Shown: piece after piece, positions 1 to 8,418 of the stretch | Numbering within the stretch: the stretch's first letter is position 1 | Layout of the letters: every line of letters begins with the position of its first letter | Translations under genes and position numbers: made by a program | The notes under the pieces: model-generated | Told to the model about the DNA's origin: nothing | Databases searched by the model: none | Seen by the model: only the letters and a program-made list of their open reading frames with translations | Source of the DNA: Leptospira noumeaensis | GTDB taxonomy: Bacteria; Spirochaetota; Leptospiria; Leptospirales; Leptospiraceae | Direction: 5' to 3' | Length of the DNA stretch: 64,000 nucleotides | Assembly: GCF_004770765.1 (NCBI RefSeq) | Contig: NZ_RQFK01000026.1 | Coordinates: 930,001 to 994,000, forward strand

Positions 1-267
1 GATGACAACGATATCTTTTACCTGGATTTTTAAAAAGGAGGCAATGTAGAGAACCGACTCACCGGATAGGTCGCTGAAGGTTTGTGGTTTGAGCAAAACC
101 ACTTCGTCCCCTTCAAAGTCACCACGACCGATGAGAGATTTCTTTTTCTTCGTTTTGATTTCGATGCCAATGTTGTTTGCAATGACATCGAGAATCTTGA
201 AACCAATGTTAGATCGATTGTTGTTATATTTATCGCCAGGATTTCCCAGCCCTACAATTAACTTCAT
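1..267 (-). CDS. pth: peptidyl-tRNA hydrolase family, 5' part only (cut by window edge)
   Basis: Pth cleaves peptidyl-tRNA released from stalled ribosomes. The first 89 residues are visible, starting at an ATG (265-267). The family glycine motif VGLGNPG is at about residues 5-11 and the substrate-loop region KPQTFSDLSG at about 61-70. Two catalytic positions differ from the family: the TRHN motif reads NRSN, so the catalytic His is Ser, and TFMN reads TFSD, so the substrate-binding Asn is Asp. The gene lies just downstream of rplY, the usual rplY-pth neighbourhood, which supports the identification by position. The remaining roughly 100 residues, including the family's catalytic Asp (Asp93 in E. 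coli), lie outside the window. It may be a diverged functional enzyme or an inactive relative; see the finding. Confidence 0.8.
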   Translation of the reverse strand, partial: MKLIVGLGNPGDKYNNNRSNIGFKILDVIANNIGIEIKTKKKKSLIGRGDFEGDEVVLLKPQTFSDLSGESVLYIASFLKIQVKDIVVI

Positions 268-286
268 TGGTTCCTAAAAGTAGATC

Positions 287-919
287 TTATTTTTTTCCAG
301 CTTTTTTCGCTGCTGGTTTCCCTTTGCTGTCAGCTTCTGCTTTTTCAGCACGCTCTGCAGCAAGGATCGCTTTTGTTTTGCTACAAGAAGCAACAATCGG
401 ATCACCATTCACAAGGATTTCCCAAGATGCAGGGTGAGGAAGTTCGGAAACTTTAATCATACCTCCGATATCCAATCCACTTACATCAATTGTGATTACG
501 TCAGTTAAATCTTCTGGAGTTGATTTTACTTTAATTTCGTGAACGAGGTGTTCGAACTGACCACCAGCTTTAGAACCTTTTGCTACACCAGATGTTTTGA
601 TGGCTACTGTAGTAAGGATCTTTTTACCAGGAGTTACTTTAAAGAAGTCGATATGACGGATTTGTCCTGTGTGTGGAAATCTTTGGATTTCTTTTACGAA
701 AACTCTTTCTGTTTTACCATCGAGTTCTAGGTCGATGAGAGTTGCCTTACGGATTCCGGAGTCGATGAGTCTTTGAATTTCTTTTTCGACAACACTTGCC
801 GATCTTGCTTCACCGTTTCCGATGATGTTCGCCGGTACTAAACCTTCCACACGCATTCTTCTTGCAGGACCTTTTCCTTTAGAAGTTCTTGTTTGTGCTT
901 TGATACTGATTTTTTCCAT
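287..919 (-). CDS. rplY: 50S ribosomal protein L25, long CTC/TL5 form
   Basis: This is a 5S-rRNA-binding protein of the large subunit. The 210 residues fit the two-domain CTC/TL5 form rather than the about 95-residue E. coli L25. An L25 domain spans about residues 1-90 (GPARRMR near 17-23, HIDFFKV near 88) and a beta-rich C-terminal domain follows at about 95-180. The end is a Lys/Ala-rich tail (about 185-210), typical of ribosomal proteins. The ATG start is 17 bases after the prs stop, and pth follows 19 bases after its own stop, so prs-rplY-pth look co-transcribed. Confidence 0.95.
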   Translation of the reverse strand: MEKISIKAQTRTSKGKGPARRMRVEGLVPANIIGNGEARSASVVEKEIQRLIDSGIRKATLIDLELDGKTERVFVKEIQRFPHTGQIRHIDFFKVTPGKKILTTVAIKTSGVAKGSKAGGQFEHLVHEIKVKSTPEDLTDVITIDVSGLDIGGMIKVSELPHPASWEILVNGDPIVASCSKTKAILAAERAEKAEADSKGKPAAKKAGKK

Positions 920-936
920 GATTATGTTCCTTAAAG

Positions 937-1878
937 TTATGAAAACAGACTAGAGATTGATTCTTCGTTATGAATCCGCTCGATGGCTTTAGCAAAGAGT
1001 GGGGCGATGGAGAGCGTTTTCAAGTGATTTATTTTTTTGGTCTCCGGAATGGCGATAGAATTTGAGAGCACGATTTGTTTGAAGTTGCCTTCATTCAATT
1101 TAATTGGTGCTTCTCCGGAGAGAACTCCGTGAGATGCACAACACAATACCGATTTTGCTCCATTTTGGTACAGGGCAGTGGCTGCTTTCGCAATGGTTCC
1201 CCCTGTATCAATCATATCATCGAGTAATAAACAGTTTTTATCTTTGATTTCACCAATGACATGCATCACCACAGACTCGTTAGCTTTTGGTCTACGTTTG
1301 TCAATGATCGCAAGTGATCCGTTTACTTTTTTACCAAAGTTACGAGCTCGTTCTGCTCCACCAGAATCTGGAGAAACAATCACGAGGTCTTCCATACCCA
1401 GTGAGTTGATATACTCAGCAAGGACTGGTGAGAAATACAAATGGTCTACAGGAATACGAAAGAATCCTTGGATTTGGTCAGCGTGTAAGTCCATAGTGAG
1501 AACACGATCTGGACCAACAGTTTCGATTAAATCGGCAACCATACGTGCAGAGATAGGAACTCGTGGTTCCACTTTTCTATCTTGGCGTCCGTAACCATAA
1601 TAAGGAATGACTGCGGTGATACGGCGAGCAGAAGCTCTTCTTGCCGCATCGATGATCAGTAAAAGTTCCATCAAACTGTCATTAGCTGGATAGCTGATGG
1701 ATTGAACCACGAACACATCACGGCCACGAACGTTTTCTTCGATTTTTACAGAACTTTCTCCATCGGAGAATCTCTTTACAGAGATTTGGCCGTTCGGAAT
1801 GCCCAGGTGTTTACAGATTTCCTCGGCAAGAGGTCTATTTGCATTTCCAGAAAATACAACTACTTCGCTGGGATTCAT
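937..1878 (-). CDS. prs: ribose-phosphate pyrophosphokinase (PRPP synthetase)
   Basis: The enzyme makes PRPP from ribose 5-phosphate and ATP for purine, pyrimidine, His, Trp and NAD synthesis. At 313 residues it has the normal length for class I enzymes. Visible signatures are FSDGES (about 37-42), [11 protein letters not shown] (92-102, ATP/catalytic loop), [12 protein letters not shown] (about 129-140) and the PRPP-binding loop DDMIDTGGT (about 219-227). The ATG overlaps the stop of the upstream glmU-like gene as ATGA (1875-1878), which implies translational coupling. Pairing with a GlmU-type nucleotidyltransferase and L25 is common in bacteria. Confidence 0.97.
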   Translation of the reverse strand: MNPSEVVVFSGNANRPLAEEICKHLGIPNGQISVKRFSDGESSVKIEENVRGRDVFVVQSISYPANDSLMELLLIIDAARRASARRITAVIPYYGYGRQDRKVEPRVPISARMVADLIETVGPDRVLTMDLHADQIQGFFRIPVDHLYFSPVLAEYINSLGMEDLVIVSPDSGGAERARNFGKKVNGSLAIIDKRRPKANESVVMHVIGEIKDKNCLLLDDMIDTGGTIAKAATALYQNGAKSVLCCASHGVLSGEAPIKLNEGNFKQIVLSNSIAIPETKKINHLKTLSIAPLFAKAIERIHNEESISSLFS

Positions 1879-2636
1879 ACTCCAACCAACCCTTTATCTA
1901 TATATTGTTTTGCGAGAGCCAAATCATCAGGAGAATTGATACCATGGCTTTCTAAAGCATTTGCCAAAGTTTTTGCTCCGACTTTTTTTCCCAATGATCT
2001 AAAAATTTTAATCACGTCTGTGAGGTAATATTCTTTCTGCGCGTTGTTATTTCCAATTTGTTTCAAAGCACCAAACAAATCTTCTGTGTTAAAACAGTAG
2101 GTTCCTGTGTTCACTTCGTTCACAATTTTCTCTTCAGGACTTGCGTCTTTTTCTTCTACAATCCGCAAAAGACTGCCGTCATCAGCAGAACGAATGATAC
2201 GACCATAACCTGTTGGGTTTTCCATCTTTGCAGAAAGAACAGTCGCCGAGTAACCATTGGATTTATGAAGTTCTATAAGTTCAGAAAATGATTTTGCAGA
2301 AATTAATGGTGCATCTCCGCAAGCCACAATCGTATATCCTGTGTAAGGTGCTAGTTGTGTTTCAGCGGAAAGAACAGCATGACCTGTTCCCAATTGTTCT
2401 GTTTGTTCTGCAAATTCCACACCGGGAAATGATTTTGCGATATCGGTAACGATATCTTTGCGGTAACCGACAACGACGACTTTGCGTTCGATGCCGGCGG
2501 ATTCGATATTACGAAGAACGTGGAGTAAAAGTGGAGATTCGTTCAGTACAACCGCAACCTTGGGAAGTTCACTCTTCATTCGAGTTCCTTTCCCCGCCGC
2601 CAAAATAACAGCAGTTACAGTATTATGTAGGTTCAT
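1875..2636 (-). CDS. glmU: GlmU-type uridylyltransferase lacking the acetyltransferase half
   Basis: This is an NTP-transferase fold protein that would convert GlcNAc-1-phosphate plus UTP to UDP-GlcNAc, the precursor of peptidoglycan and lipid A. The N-terminal signature [16 protein letters not shown] (about 12-27) is the GlmU pyrophosphorylase motif. EQLGTGHAV (about 80-88), CGDAPL (about 106-111), GYGRI (about 143-147) and EVNTGTY (about 173-179) follow the same family. The protein ends at 253 residues; bifunctional GlmU is about 450 and carries a C-terminal left-handed beta-helix acetyltransferase, which is absent. It is coupled to prs by a 4-base overlap. The exact sugar substrate is inferred from the N-terminal motifs and the neighbourhood. 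Confidence 0.8.
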   Translation of the reverse strand: MNLHNTVTAVILAAGKGTRMKSELPKVAVVLNESPLLLHVLRNIESAGIERKVVVVGYRKDIVTDIAKSFPGVEFAEQTEQLGTGHAVLSAETQLAPYTGYTIVACGDAPLISAKSFSELIELHKSNGYSATVLSAKMENPTGYGRIIRSADDGSLLRIVEEKDASPEEKIVNEVNTGTYCFNTEDLFGALKQIGNNNAQKEYYLTDVIKIFRSLGKKVGAKTLANALESHGINSPDDLALAKQYIDKGLVGV

Positions 2637-2663
2637 CGTTCGTTCTATCGGATCTTTTAAAAC

Positions 2664-2739
2664 TGGCTGGCCTGCTAGGATTCGAACCTAGGGAATGGCG
2701 ATACCAAAAACCGCTGCCTTACCGCTTGGCTACAGGCCA
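2664..2739 (-). tRNA. tRNA-Gln (anticodon UUG), CCA encoded
   Basis: The minus strand folds into a full cloverleaf. The acceptor stem TGGCCTG/CAGGCCA is perfect. The D arm is GCC...GGC. The anticodon stem GCGGT/ATCGC carries the loop TTTTGGT with anticodon TTG. The T arm is CTAGG-TTCGAAT-CCTAG. The discriminator is G, followed by a genome-encoded CCA at 2664-2666. The 5' end is only 4 bases from the ispE stop codon, and the glmU start lies 27 bases past the 3' end, so it probably sits inside the ispE-glmU-prs transcript and is cut out by RNase P and 3' processing. Confidence 0.96.
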
Positions 2740-2743
2740 GTTT

Positions 2744-3655
2744 CTAAAAAGAGAACGTTCGAAATTCCATATCGGGAAATCGATTGGAGACAATGCGAAG
2801 GGCTTCGTCTCTTTCTCTATCTGAAGGATAAATGCCGTAAAAGCAAGAACCCGAACCCGATAAAGAAGCATAGACTGCTCCCGACTCAAAAAACCCTAAT
2901 CTCAATTCCTTTAGTAAGGGTTGGGTCTGAAAAGCTATTTTTTCAAACTCGTTCTCAAGCCTGTTTTGCAGGTATGCCCAATCCCCGACTTGAAGATTTC
3001 GAATTAAATCCTCTGCCAGAGATTTCCATACTTGGGAACCATAGGGTTTTTGTAAACTTTTTTGAAGGCCTGCGTACATAGATGCGGTAGAAAGTCCGAA
3101 GGGAGGAATGGCCAAAATCCCAGTCCCTTTGGCTACAGAGATGGGTTCAAGCACTTCACCGATCCCACTCACAAAACAAGGAGAGGATTGTAGGAAAAAA
3201 GGAACGTCGGCCCCTATGGACTTGGCCAGGGAAATTTGTTCATCTTCGATAAGTTTTGTTAATGGAAAGAGTTCCTTTAACAAAGTCCCCGCATTGCTAC
3301 TTCCGCCTCCAATTCCCCCTTCTGGAGGGAGATACTTTTGCAAGTGAATGGAGACGGAAACTGGGTGTGAAAGGTAAGTGACTAACTTTTGAAAGGCCTT
3401 GTAGAGAATGTTTCTCTTAAAATCTCCTCTTTCGGAAACTTCTTCGAACTTCGCGTGACGGTATCCCTTTAGATGGTTTTCGGAAGATAGGTGGATCTCT
3501 GAGTTTGACCCGCTAGGAAGGGAACTGATTTCCACATCCATAGGATCTCCCAAACTAATTGGAACAAATACACTTCTAATTTCGTGGAGTCCATCTTCAC
3601 GTTTGAAAGGTACAAACAAACCAATGTTAATTTTTCCTAATGAAATGGATTTCAA
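2744..3655 (-). CDS. ispE: 4-diphosphocytidyl-2-C-methyl-D-erythritol kinase
   Basis: This GHMP kinase carries out the fourth step of the MEP isoprenoid pathway. The 303 residues match the usual length. The N-terminal GKINIGLF (about 7-14) holds the substrate Lys. The ATP loop [14 protein letters not shown] lies near 110-123. GADVPFF (about 149-155) holds the catalytic Asp, and SGSGSCFYG (about 267-275) is the C-terminal GHMP motif. The start is an ATG 10 bases downstream of the WYL-regulator stop. Bases 3356-3391 inside the gene resemble the 34-bp repeat of the 5.9-6.1 kb array. The protein aligns there without an extra segment, so the reading frame is intact. Confidence 0.93.
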   Translation of the reverse strand: MKSISLGKINIGLFVPFKREDGLHEIRSVFVPISLGDPMDVEISSLPSGSNSEIHLSSENHLKGYRHAKFEEVSERGDFKRNILYKAFQKLVTYLSHPVSVSIHLQKYLPPEGGIGGGSSNAGTLLKELFPLTKLIEDEQISLAKSIGADVPFFLQSSPCFVSGIGEVLEPISVAKGTGILAIPPFGLSTASMYAGLQKSLQKPYGSQVWKSLAEDLIRNLQVGDWAYLQNRLENEFEKIAFQTQPLLKELRLGFFESGAVYASLSGSGSCFYGIYPSDRERDEALRIVSNRFPDMEFRTFSF

Positions 3656-3665
3656 GGAAAATATC

Positions 3666-4622
3666 CTAAGGTAGCGAGTTTAAGTTTTGTTTAGAAGGAG
3701 CTAACGATTGTAAGTGTAACAAAATAGATGTTTTGATTTCTTTTGGTTCTGAAACGAGAACTGATGTTCCGTAGCCTAAAATCGTTTGGATGAACCAGTT
3801 TTGATCTCGAATTTGTGTTTCGAATTCGCGGTATGTGGTATCTCCGATTTGTTTTTGGTTACCAGTTGGGGATAGGGTGAGTTTCATTCCCAAATGATAG
3901 GAAGCTCCATCAGTAATCCAAAGTTTTGCTTTCTCTTTGTTTTCCGAATCGGCACCAAATAATTGTTTGAATCCTTCGAGAAACTCACCCGCGGTTTCGG
4001 GTAAGGTTGGGTATTTTGTCTCAGAAATGTTTAGGTCTAAAATATAATCCAAACGAAAGGACCTGAATCCTTCTTTTTTTAGATCATAAGCCAATAAATA
4101 GGAATCGTTTTCTTCCCACAATAACCAAGGAGCCAAGGTTCTAGTTTCTTTTTCTTTAGTATCTCTTTTCCAATAAACAATTGTTAGTGTTTTTTTAGAA
4201 TTAATGGCTTCGACGATGGTTTCTTTTGTTTTTTGGTAAGGAGACCAATCACCTGAAGGGATAACGGAATCAATTTTGTTTAAAATTGATTTTTTAACAT
4301 TAGAGTCTTCTGTTTTTGTATCGGTGACTAACAAAGAACGAAGGAGAGACCATTCTTTTGGGGAAAGTGGGAGTGCAGAATCAACGGCAATGGGTAGTCG
4401 GATTTTTACTTTCTCCCCATCAAAATCTAAATCTACTGCATCAGTTGGAGAATACGGATACATCTCAATCATATACAACTCCCCCAAATCTTTTTTGAGA
4501 GCTGCGATTGATTTATGACCCGTTACACTTTGGATTTCCTCTAATCCAAGTCCTTCTGGGTGTGAAGCCAGAAGGCGGATTAAATTTAACTTGGAAGCAG
4601 CCCGAGCAGTAGATGGATTCAT
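3666..4622 (-). CDS. WYL-domain transcriptional regulator
   Basis: This is a 318-residue DNA-binding regulator of the WYL type. The N-terminal about 60 residues look like a winged helix ([20 protein letters not shown]...), as in the DeoR/PafBC-like group. The middle section carries the WYL-type strand pattern: [19 protein letters not shown] near 147-165, then LLAYD and FRSFRLDYI at about 176-194, where an Arg-rich ligand-binding surface is expected. The C-terminal about 90 residues fit the WCX extension. It begins one base inside the end of the acyltransferase gene (shared base 4622), so the two are coupled. Ligand and target genes are unknown; ligand sensing is inferred from the family. Confidence 0.75.
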   Translation of the reverse strand: MNPSTARAASKLNLIRLLASHPEGLGLEEIQSVTGHKSIAALKKDLGELYMIEMYPYSPTDAVDLDFDGEKVKIRLPIAVDSALPLSPKEWSLLRSLLVTDTKTEDSNVKKSILNKIDSVIPSGDWSPYQKTKETIVEAINSKKTLTIVYWKRDTKEKETRTLAPWLLWEENDSYLLAYDLKKEGFRSFRLDYILDLNISETKYPTLPETAGEFLEGFKQLFGADSENKEKAKLWITDGASYHLGMKLTLSPTGNQKQIGDTTYREFETQIRDQNWFIQTILGYGTSVLVSEPKEIKTSILLHLQSLAPSKQNLNSLP

Positions 4623-5794
4623 TATGCTTCTAGAATTACTTTTAATTCCTTTGCGTTAGAAGCGCATAATGATTGTTTTTCGATATTTTTGGCTTTTAAG
4701 TGTCCACCAGTTAATCTTTGGCTCACAACACTTGGTCCAAAGTCAATGATTGTGTTGATGGCACTGTCATTAAAAATAGGAGCAATCGCCAAATCCCAGT
4801 AAAGTGGCTCAATGAGAACCATTTTAAAAAGAATGTCACGAAGGTTTCCATCTTTTTGAAGGTTGTGACCATCAAAGATACTGTATACAGGAACTTTTAA
4901 ATCAGCACCAGTATAAGGGAATGGAACAACAGATGCATCATCTGCATTGAATTTATCAAGTGATGTTTCCATAAATGGGCAATGGAAAGGTGCAGTTGTT
5001 TTCAAATACACAAACTTAAATTTCTTTTCGTCCATTTCTGCTTTCCATTGTTTACGGAATGCAAGAAGGGAAGAAGGAAGTGCAGAAAGAATCATAGAAT
5101 CTGGAGTGTTGTAGAGAGAAATAAAAACTGTGTCTTGGCCTTTGAGTCCAAGGGAATCATTTGTTTTTTTAACTCTTTCTTCTAATTCATCTTTTGTATA
5201 ACCAATCACTGCAACCATTGGTGCTGGATTTTTATCTCCGTTGGCTTCGTTTTCTTTCACAACTTCTTCTGGAACAACAAAGTTAGGATAAACTTTTTGA
5301 CCATTGAATCCAAGATAAAAAACAAATTTTAAGAAATCAGAGTATGCAGTTAGAAAATCGGCTCCGTCTTTTCCAAGACCAACAAGAGCAGAAGCAATGA
5401 CCCCTTGGCTATGTCCACTGACAGCACCAGTTGCTTTGATGAGTTCAGCTGTTGGGTAACCACGTTTTGAAACTAAAACGTAATTTGCAATTTGTGTCAT
5501 AAAGATTCCCGGAACAGAAATCGGTGCGCGCGCTAGATAATCTTCAGAAGGCGCGGCGTCTGGATTCTCAATCCAAGCCTTGAAATCAAATCCTTCATTG
5601 AGAAGCGGACTTTTGCCATCACGGGCAGCAATTTCAGCAATGGTTTTGAAACTTGTTTCGAAAAATTCTTTGAGTTCTGGTTCTGCGTATAATTTTACGA
5701 GTTCTTTTAGATAAGGTGAACCCTGTCCTCCAAATTGAAGGAAAAATTTTTGTGAATTTTGGAGGGTGGCAGTAAGGAGTTTGGCCGATGTCAT
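4622..5794 (-). CDS. stand-alone FAS/PKS-type malonyl/acyl transferase
   Basis: This is a 390-residue acyltransferase of the kind that loads acyl groups from CoA onto a carrier protein. The oxyanion motif QFGGQGSPYLKEL (about 20-32) and the nucleophile elbow GHSQG with Ser near 129 are present. A second catalytic element, APFHCPFM with His near 263, is also visible. The GQGSPY and GHSQG wording is closer to the acyltransferase domains of large fatty-acid synthases and fungal starter-unit transferases than to FabD (usually GHSLG, about 310 residues). No carrier protein or ketosynthase lies nearby. A good ribosome site (AGGAAG, 5 bases before the ATG) supports the start. A role in fatty-acid or lipid synthesis is inferred. 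Confidence 0.75.
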   Translation of the reverse strand: MTSAKLLTATLQNSQKFFLQFGGQGSPYLKELVKLYAEPELKEFFETSFKTIAEIAARDGKSPLLNEGFDFKAWIENPDAAPSEDYLARAPISVPGIFMTQIANYVLVSKRGYPTAELIKATGAVSGHSQGVIASALVGLGKDGADFLTAYSDFLKFVFYLGFNGQKVYPNFVVPEEVVKENEANGDKNPAPMVAVIGYTKDELEERVKKTNDSLGLKGQDTVFISLYNTPDSMILSALPSSLLAFRKQWKAEMDEKKFKFVYLKTTAPFHCPFMETSLDKFNADDASVVPFPYTGADLKVPVYSIFDGHNLQKDGNLRDILFKMVLIEPLYWDLAIAPIFNDSAINTIIDFGPSVVSQRLTGGHLKAKNIEKQSLCASNAKELKVILEA

Positions 5795-5892
5795 TTAATC
5801 TTCCTGAGATATGATTTTTCTGTTACCGTACAGATCGGACTTCCTAGAACAAGGAGAAAATTCAAGGGAGGAACCGAGGAAAGGGAGTGGAT

Positions 5893-6130
5893 TTTTGCAT
5901 TTGATTGCGTTGGAGAGTGAATTTCGAGGGAAAGTCACGGGGATTCGAACGTTAGGATCGATGGAAGGTGAGTTAAATTGGATCTTTAGTTGCGAAGGAA
6001 AGCGGGTGAAAAAGGTAAGTGAGTTACTTTTTCGCGTGGTTGGAGAAGGAAACTGGGTGTAAAGGGAAAGTGACTTTACTTTTGTACCTATCTGGATTTG
6101 GAAAATGGATTTCCAAAGATACTAGAAACC
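5893..6130 (-). repeat. 34-bp degenerate repeat array, minus-oriented units
   Basis: Seven consecutive 34-base blocks can be laid out from 5893, 5927, 5961, 5995, 6029, 6063 and 6097 without indels. The clearest are 5995-6028, 6029-6062 and the first half of 6063-6096, which carry GGAAAG, AAGGTAA/AAGGAAAC and GTGAGTT/GTGACTT elements. They read as the reverse complement of the units at 62387-62692. Outer blocks are much weaker. This fills most of the 657-base gap between the acyltransferase start and the next ORF. No convincing gene, tRNA or terminator was seen there. Confidence 0.65.
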
Positions 6131-6315
6131 AAAACTGGCTTCAGTTTCCGCACGACCGAATCTGGGAAGTGACTGGATTTAGAAAGTCCTTGGACTCGGT
6201 AGACTCATTTTTACCACCGAACTTGTTCTCTCTAGCTTATTCGGAATAAGGCAATGGGTGGTGGCAAGGCAGGTTCACTGTTTGCGGTTGTCTTGGGTTG
6301 TGTTGAGTTAAAAAA

Positions 6316-6485
6316 GAAAGTCAGTTACCTTTTCCAGTGACTTTCCAAGGAAAGCCACTTACGAAATTAAGTTAGTTTCGAACGATAGGGAGTATCGAAA
6401 GAAAGTCCCTCACCGAGGTGAGCGGCTTTCCAAATCGCACGAGTTACCAAATTAAGCGGCTTTACTTTGTTCGAGATTGGATTTA
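6316..6485 (+). repeat. 34-bp degenerate repeat array, plus-oriented units
   Basis: Four 34-base blocks start at 6316, 6350, 6384 and 6418, and a weaker fifth block starts at 6452. The first matches 28 of 34 bases (hand count) with the unit at 62625-62658, 56 kb away. Block one also contains the perfect inverted repeat GAAAGTCA/TGACTTTC, and CTTTCCAAGGAAAG spans its junction with block two. Orientation is opposite to the blocks at 5893-6130, so the two sets face each other across about 185 unassigned bases (6131-6315). The fifth block overlaps the 3' end of the small ORF at 6452-6658. Confidence 0.7.
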
Positions 6486-6658
6486 ATGCGTTCGTGGTCC
6501 AAGGCAAGGAGGACTGTATTCTCAAAATAAGTTGGGAAATCGATTCTGCCGGAAGAATAGTCTTCGTGGAGAAGGGCTAAAAGAAGATAGAACATAGATC
6601 CTCCTGGTGGTTCCGAATCTAGCAATGTGACATAATTCGGAAAGTCTTTTTCGAGCAA
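6452..6658 (-). CDS. small hypothetical protein, 68 aa
   Basis: This short ORF starts at TTG (6656-6658); no ATG or GTG exists in frame upstream and no strong ribosome site is visible. The product has a hydrophobic centre (SMFYLLLALL near 21-30) and an acidic/amphipathic remainder, with no recognised domain. Its last codons and stop (ESSENTIALLY the LEQSKAA end) lie in a block of the 34-bp repeat, so the present C-terminus may have been created by repeat sequence. Codon use looks ordinary for the window. It could be a remnant of a longer gene or a chance ORF. Confidence 0.4.
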   Translation of the reverse strand: MLEKDFPNYVTLLDSEPPGGSMFYLLLALLHEDYSSGRIDFPTYFENTVLLALDHERIKSNLEQSKAA

Positions 6659-6773
6659 AGAGTTACCATGAGTGTCGGTCAGTCTGGGAAATTTTGAAGG
6701 AAAATAATCTCCGATAGGTGAGATTCGGGATTTCCTCTTTACAAAGTTGGATTTTCACATCCTATGCGAGCGT

Positions 6774-8366
6774 ATGTTTGTCTCACTTGCTCCTATCGAT
6801 TATTCCATCCTATTTGTTTTTGTCGGGTTTATGGTTCTGATTGGGGTACTTCTTAAAAAATCCATGAACCATTCTAGTGATTTTCTTCTGGCGGGTCGAA
6901 AAATACCTAGTTGGATCACAGGAATTGCATTTATTTCAGCCAATATCTCCGCTTTGGAACTACTCGGAATGAGCGCCAGTGGTGCGGAATACGGTTTTTT
7001 AACCTTCCATTTTTACTACTTGGGGGCGATTCCTGGAATGATTTTTCTTGGGATCTTTATGATGCCATTTTATTATTCATCAAAAATTAGAAGTGTACCA
7101 GAATACTTACGTTTTAGGTTCAATCGACCAGCCCATCTTTTGAATGCATCCATCACCTTGTTATCGTTAGCACTCGGATCGGGGATTTATCTTTATTCAT
7201 TGTCCTTGGTGTTCGAAACGATGTTTGGTTGGAACCCTCATCTATCCATTTTATTTAGTGCCTTTATTGTTTTGGTTTATACATACTTTGGGGGACTAAG
7301 TTCTTCAATTTATACAGAGGTAATGCAATTTTTTCTAACGGTTCTTGGTTTGTTTCCCCTAGTCATTGTAGGTTTAGTAAAGTTAGGTGGTTGGGATGGT
7401 CTGATGCAAAAAATTCCCAATTCACACAAACATATGTGGCAGGGGCTCGCCAATGGACAGAATGAACTCGGTTGGGATTTGTTAAGTGTGACCGTTGGTT
7501 TAGGTTTTGTTTTGTCTTTTTCCTATTGGACTTGTGGGTTTACGGAAGTGCAAAGAGCAATGGCTGCAAAAGATTATAGAGCCGCAAGAAGGACTCCTCT
7601 CATTGGAGCTATGTTCAAATTGTTTTTACCATTTCTAACAGTCATTCCTGGGTTAATTGCCTTAACAGAATTTTCAAAAGAAATGAATGGAGAGTATAAT
7701 AAAAGTTTTTTAATCTTATTAAAGAACTTTTATCCTTCTGGGATGCTCGGTCTTGGGACTACCGCTTTACTTGCTGCTTTTATGGCGGGTATGTCTAGTT
7801 CCATCACAGCAATGAACACAATTTTTACTTATGACATTTACCAAACATACATCGATCCAAACAGAGAAGATAAGGATTATTTAAAAATTGGAAAACTCTG
7901 TACTATGATTGCCGTGGTATTTGCCATTTTTGCCTCTTATATCGCGATGCAATTTGAAAATATTATGAACTACATCCAGTTGTTATTTTCCTTTTTTAAT
8001 GCTCCACTGATTTCTATCTTTTTACTCGGAATGTTTTGGAAACGTGCTTCTGGTTGGAGTGCCTTCTATGGGATGTTAATGGGTACATCAAGTGGACTCC
8101 TTCATTTTATATTGTATTCATTCGGGATTATATATTACAAATCAGATATGGTTTCCAATTTTTACGGGGCCATCGTCTCTGGATTATTTTGTTTTGTAAC
8201 AATGGTAACTGTCAGTATGATCGAAAAAGCAGATCCAGATAAAGATTTACATGGGCTGGTTTATTCGGATCGGGATCACTCCAATCCATTTTGGGATCCG
8301 CGAATTTTAGCCTGGGGAGTTGGACTCATTGTCCTTCTTGCTGGATTTAATATCGTTTTTGCATAA
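6774..8366 (+). CDS. sodium:solute symporter, SSS family
   Basis: This is a polytopic inner-membrane transporter of about 530 residues with around 13 predicted hydrophobic spans, using the Na+ gradient to import a solute. SSS features include the first helices with SANISALELLGMSASGAEYG (about 58-77 from the upstream TTG at 6747), the YFGG element near 192-195, the WTCGFTEVQRAMAAKD loop and LLAAFMAGMSSSITAMNT, the helix that lines the Na+ site in vSGLT relatives. I prefer the ATG at 6774 (MFVSLAP...) to the TTG at 6747, because it leaves the first helix intact. The substrate cannot be read from sequence; sugar/inositol-type relatives are the nearest in motif wording. Confidence 0.88.
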   Translation: MFVSLAPIDYSILFVFVGFMVLIGVLLKKSMNHSSDFLLAGRKIPSWITGIAFISANISALELLGMSASGAEYGFLTFHFYYLGAIPGMIFLGIFMMPFYYSSKIRSVPEYLRFRFNRPAHLLNASITLLSLALGSGIYLYSLSLVFETMFGWNPHLSILFSAFIVLVYTYFGGLSSSIYTEVMQFFLTVLGLFPLVIVGLVKLGGWDGLMQKIPNSHKHMWQGLANGQNELGWDLLSVTVGLGFVLSFSYWTCGFTEVQRAMAAKDYRAARRTPLIGAMFKLFLPFLTVIPGLIALTEFSKEMNGEYNKSFLILLKNFYPSGMLGLGTTALLAAFMAGMSSSITAMNTIFTYDIYQTYIDPNREDKDYLKIGKLCTMIAVVFAIFASYIAMQFENIMNYIQLLFSFFNAPLISIFLLGMFWKRASGWSAFYGMLMGTSSGLLHFILYSFGIIYYKSDMVSNFYGAIVSGLFCFVTMVTVSMIEKADPDKDLHGLVYSDRDHSNPFWDPRILAWGVGLIVLLAGFNIVFA

Positions 8367-8418
8367 AGATTTATACGTACGTAATAAAATAGTAATTGAA
8401 TGAGAGTTTAATTATCCT

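Noticed and set aside
5938..5956. GGGGATTCGAACG, which resembles a tRNA T-loop on the minus strand
   Set aside because: The flanking bases do not form a T stem and no acceptor or anticodon stem is present.
5811..6062. 83-aa plus-strand ORF and the overlapping ORF to 6249
   Set aside because: They run through the 34-bp repeat blocks in changing phase, have no ribosome site or recognised domain, and overlap each other; most likely chance.
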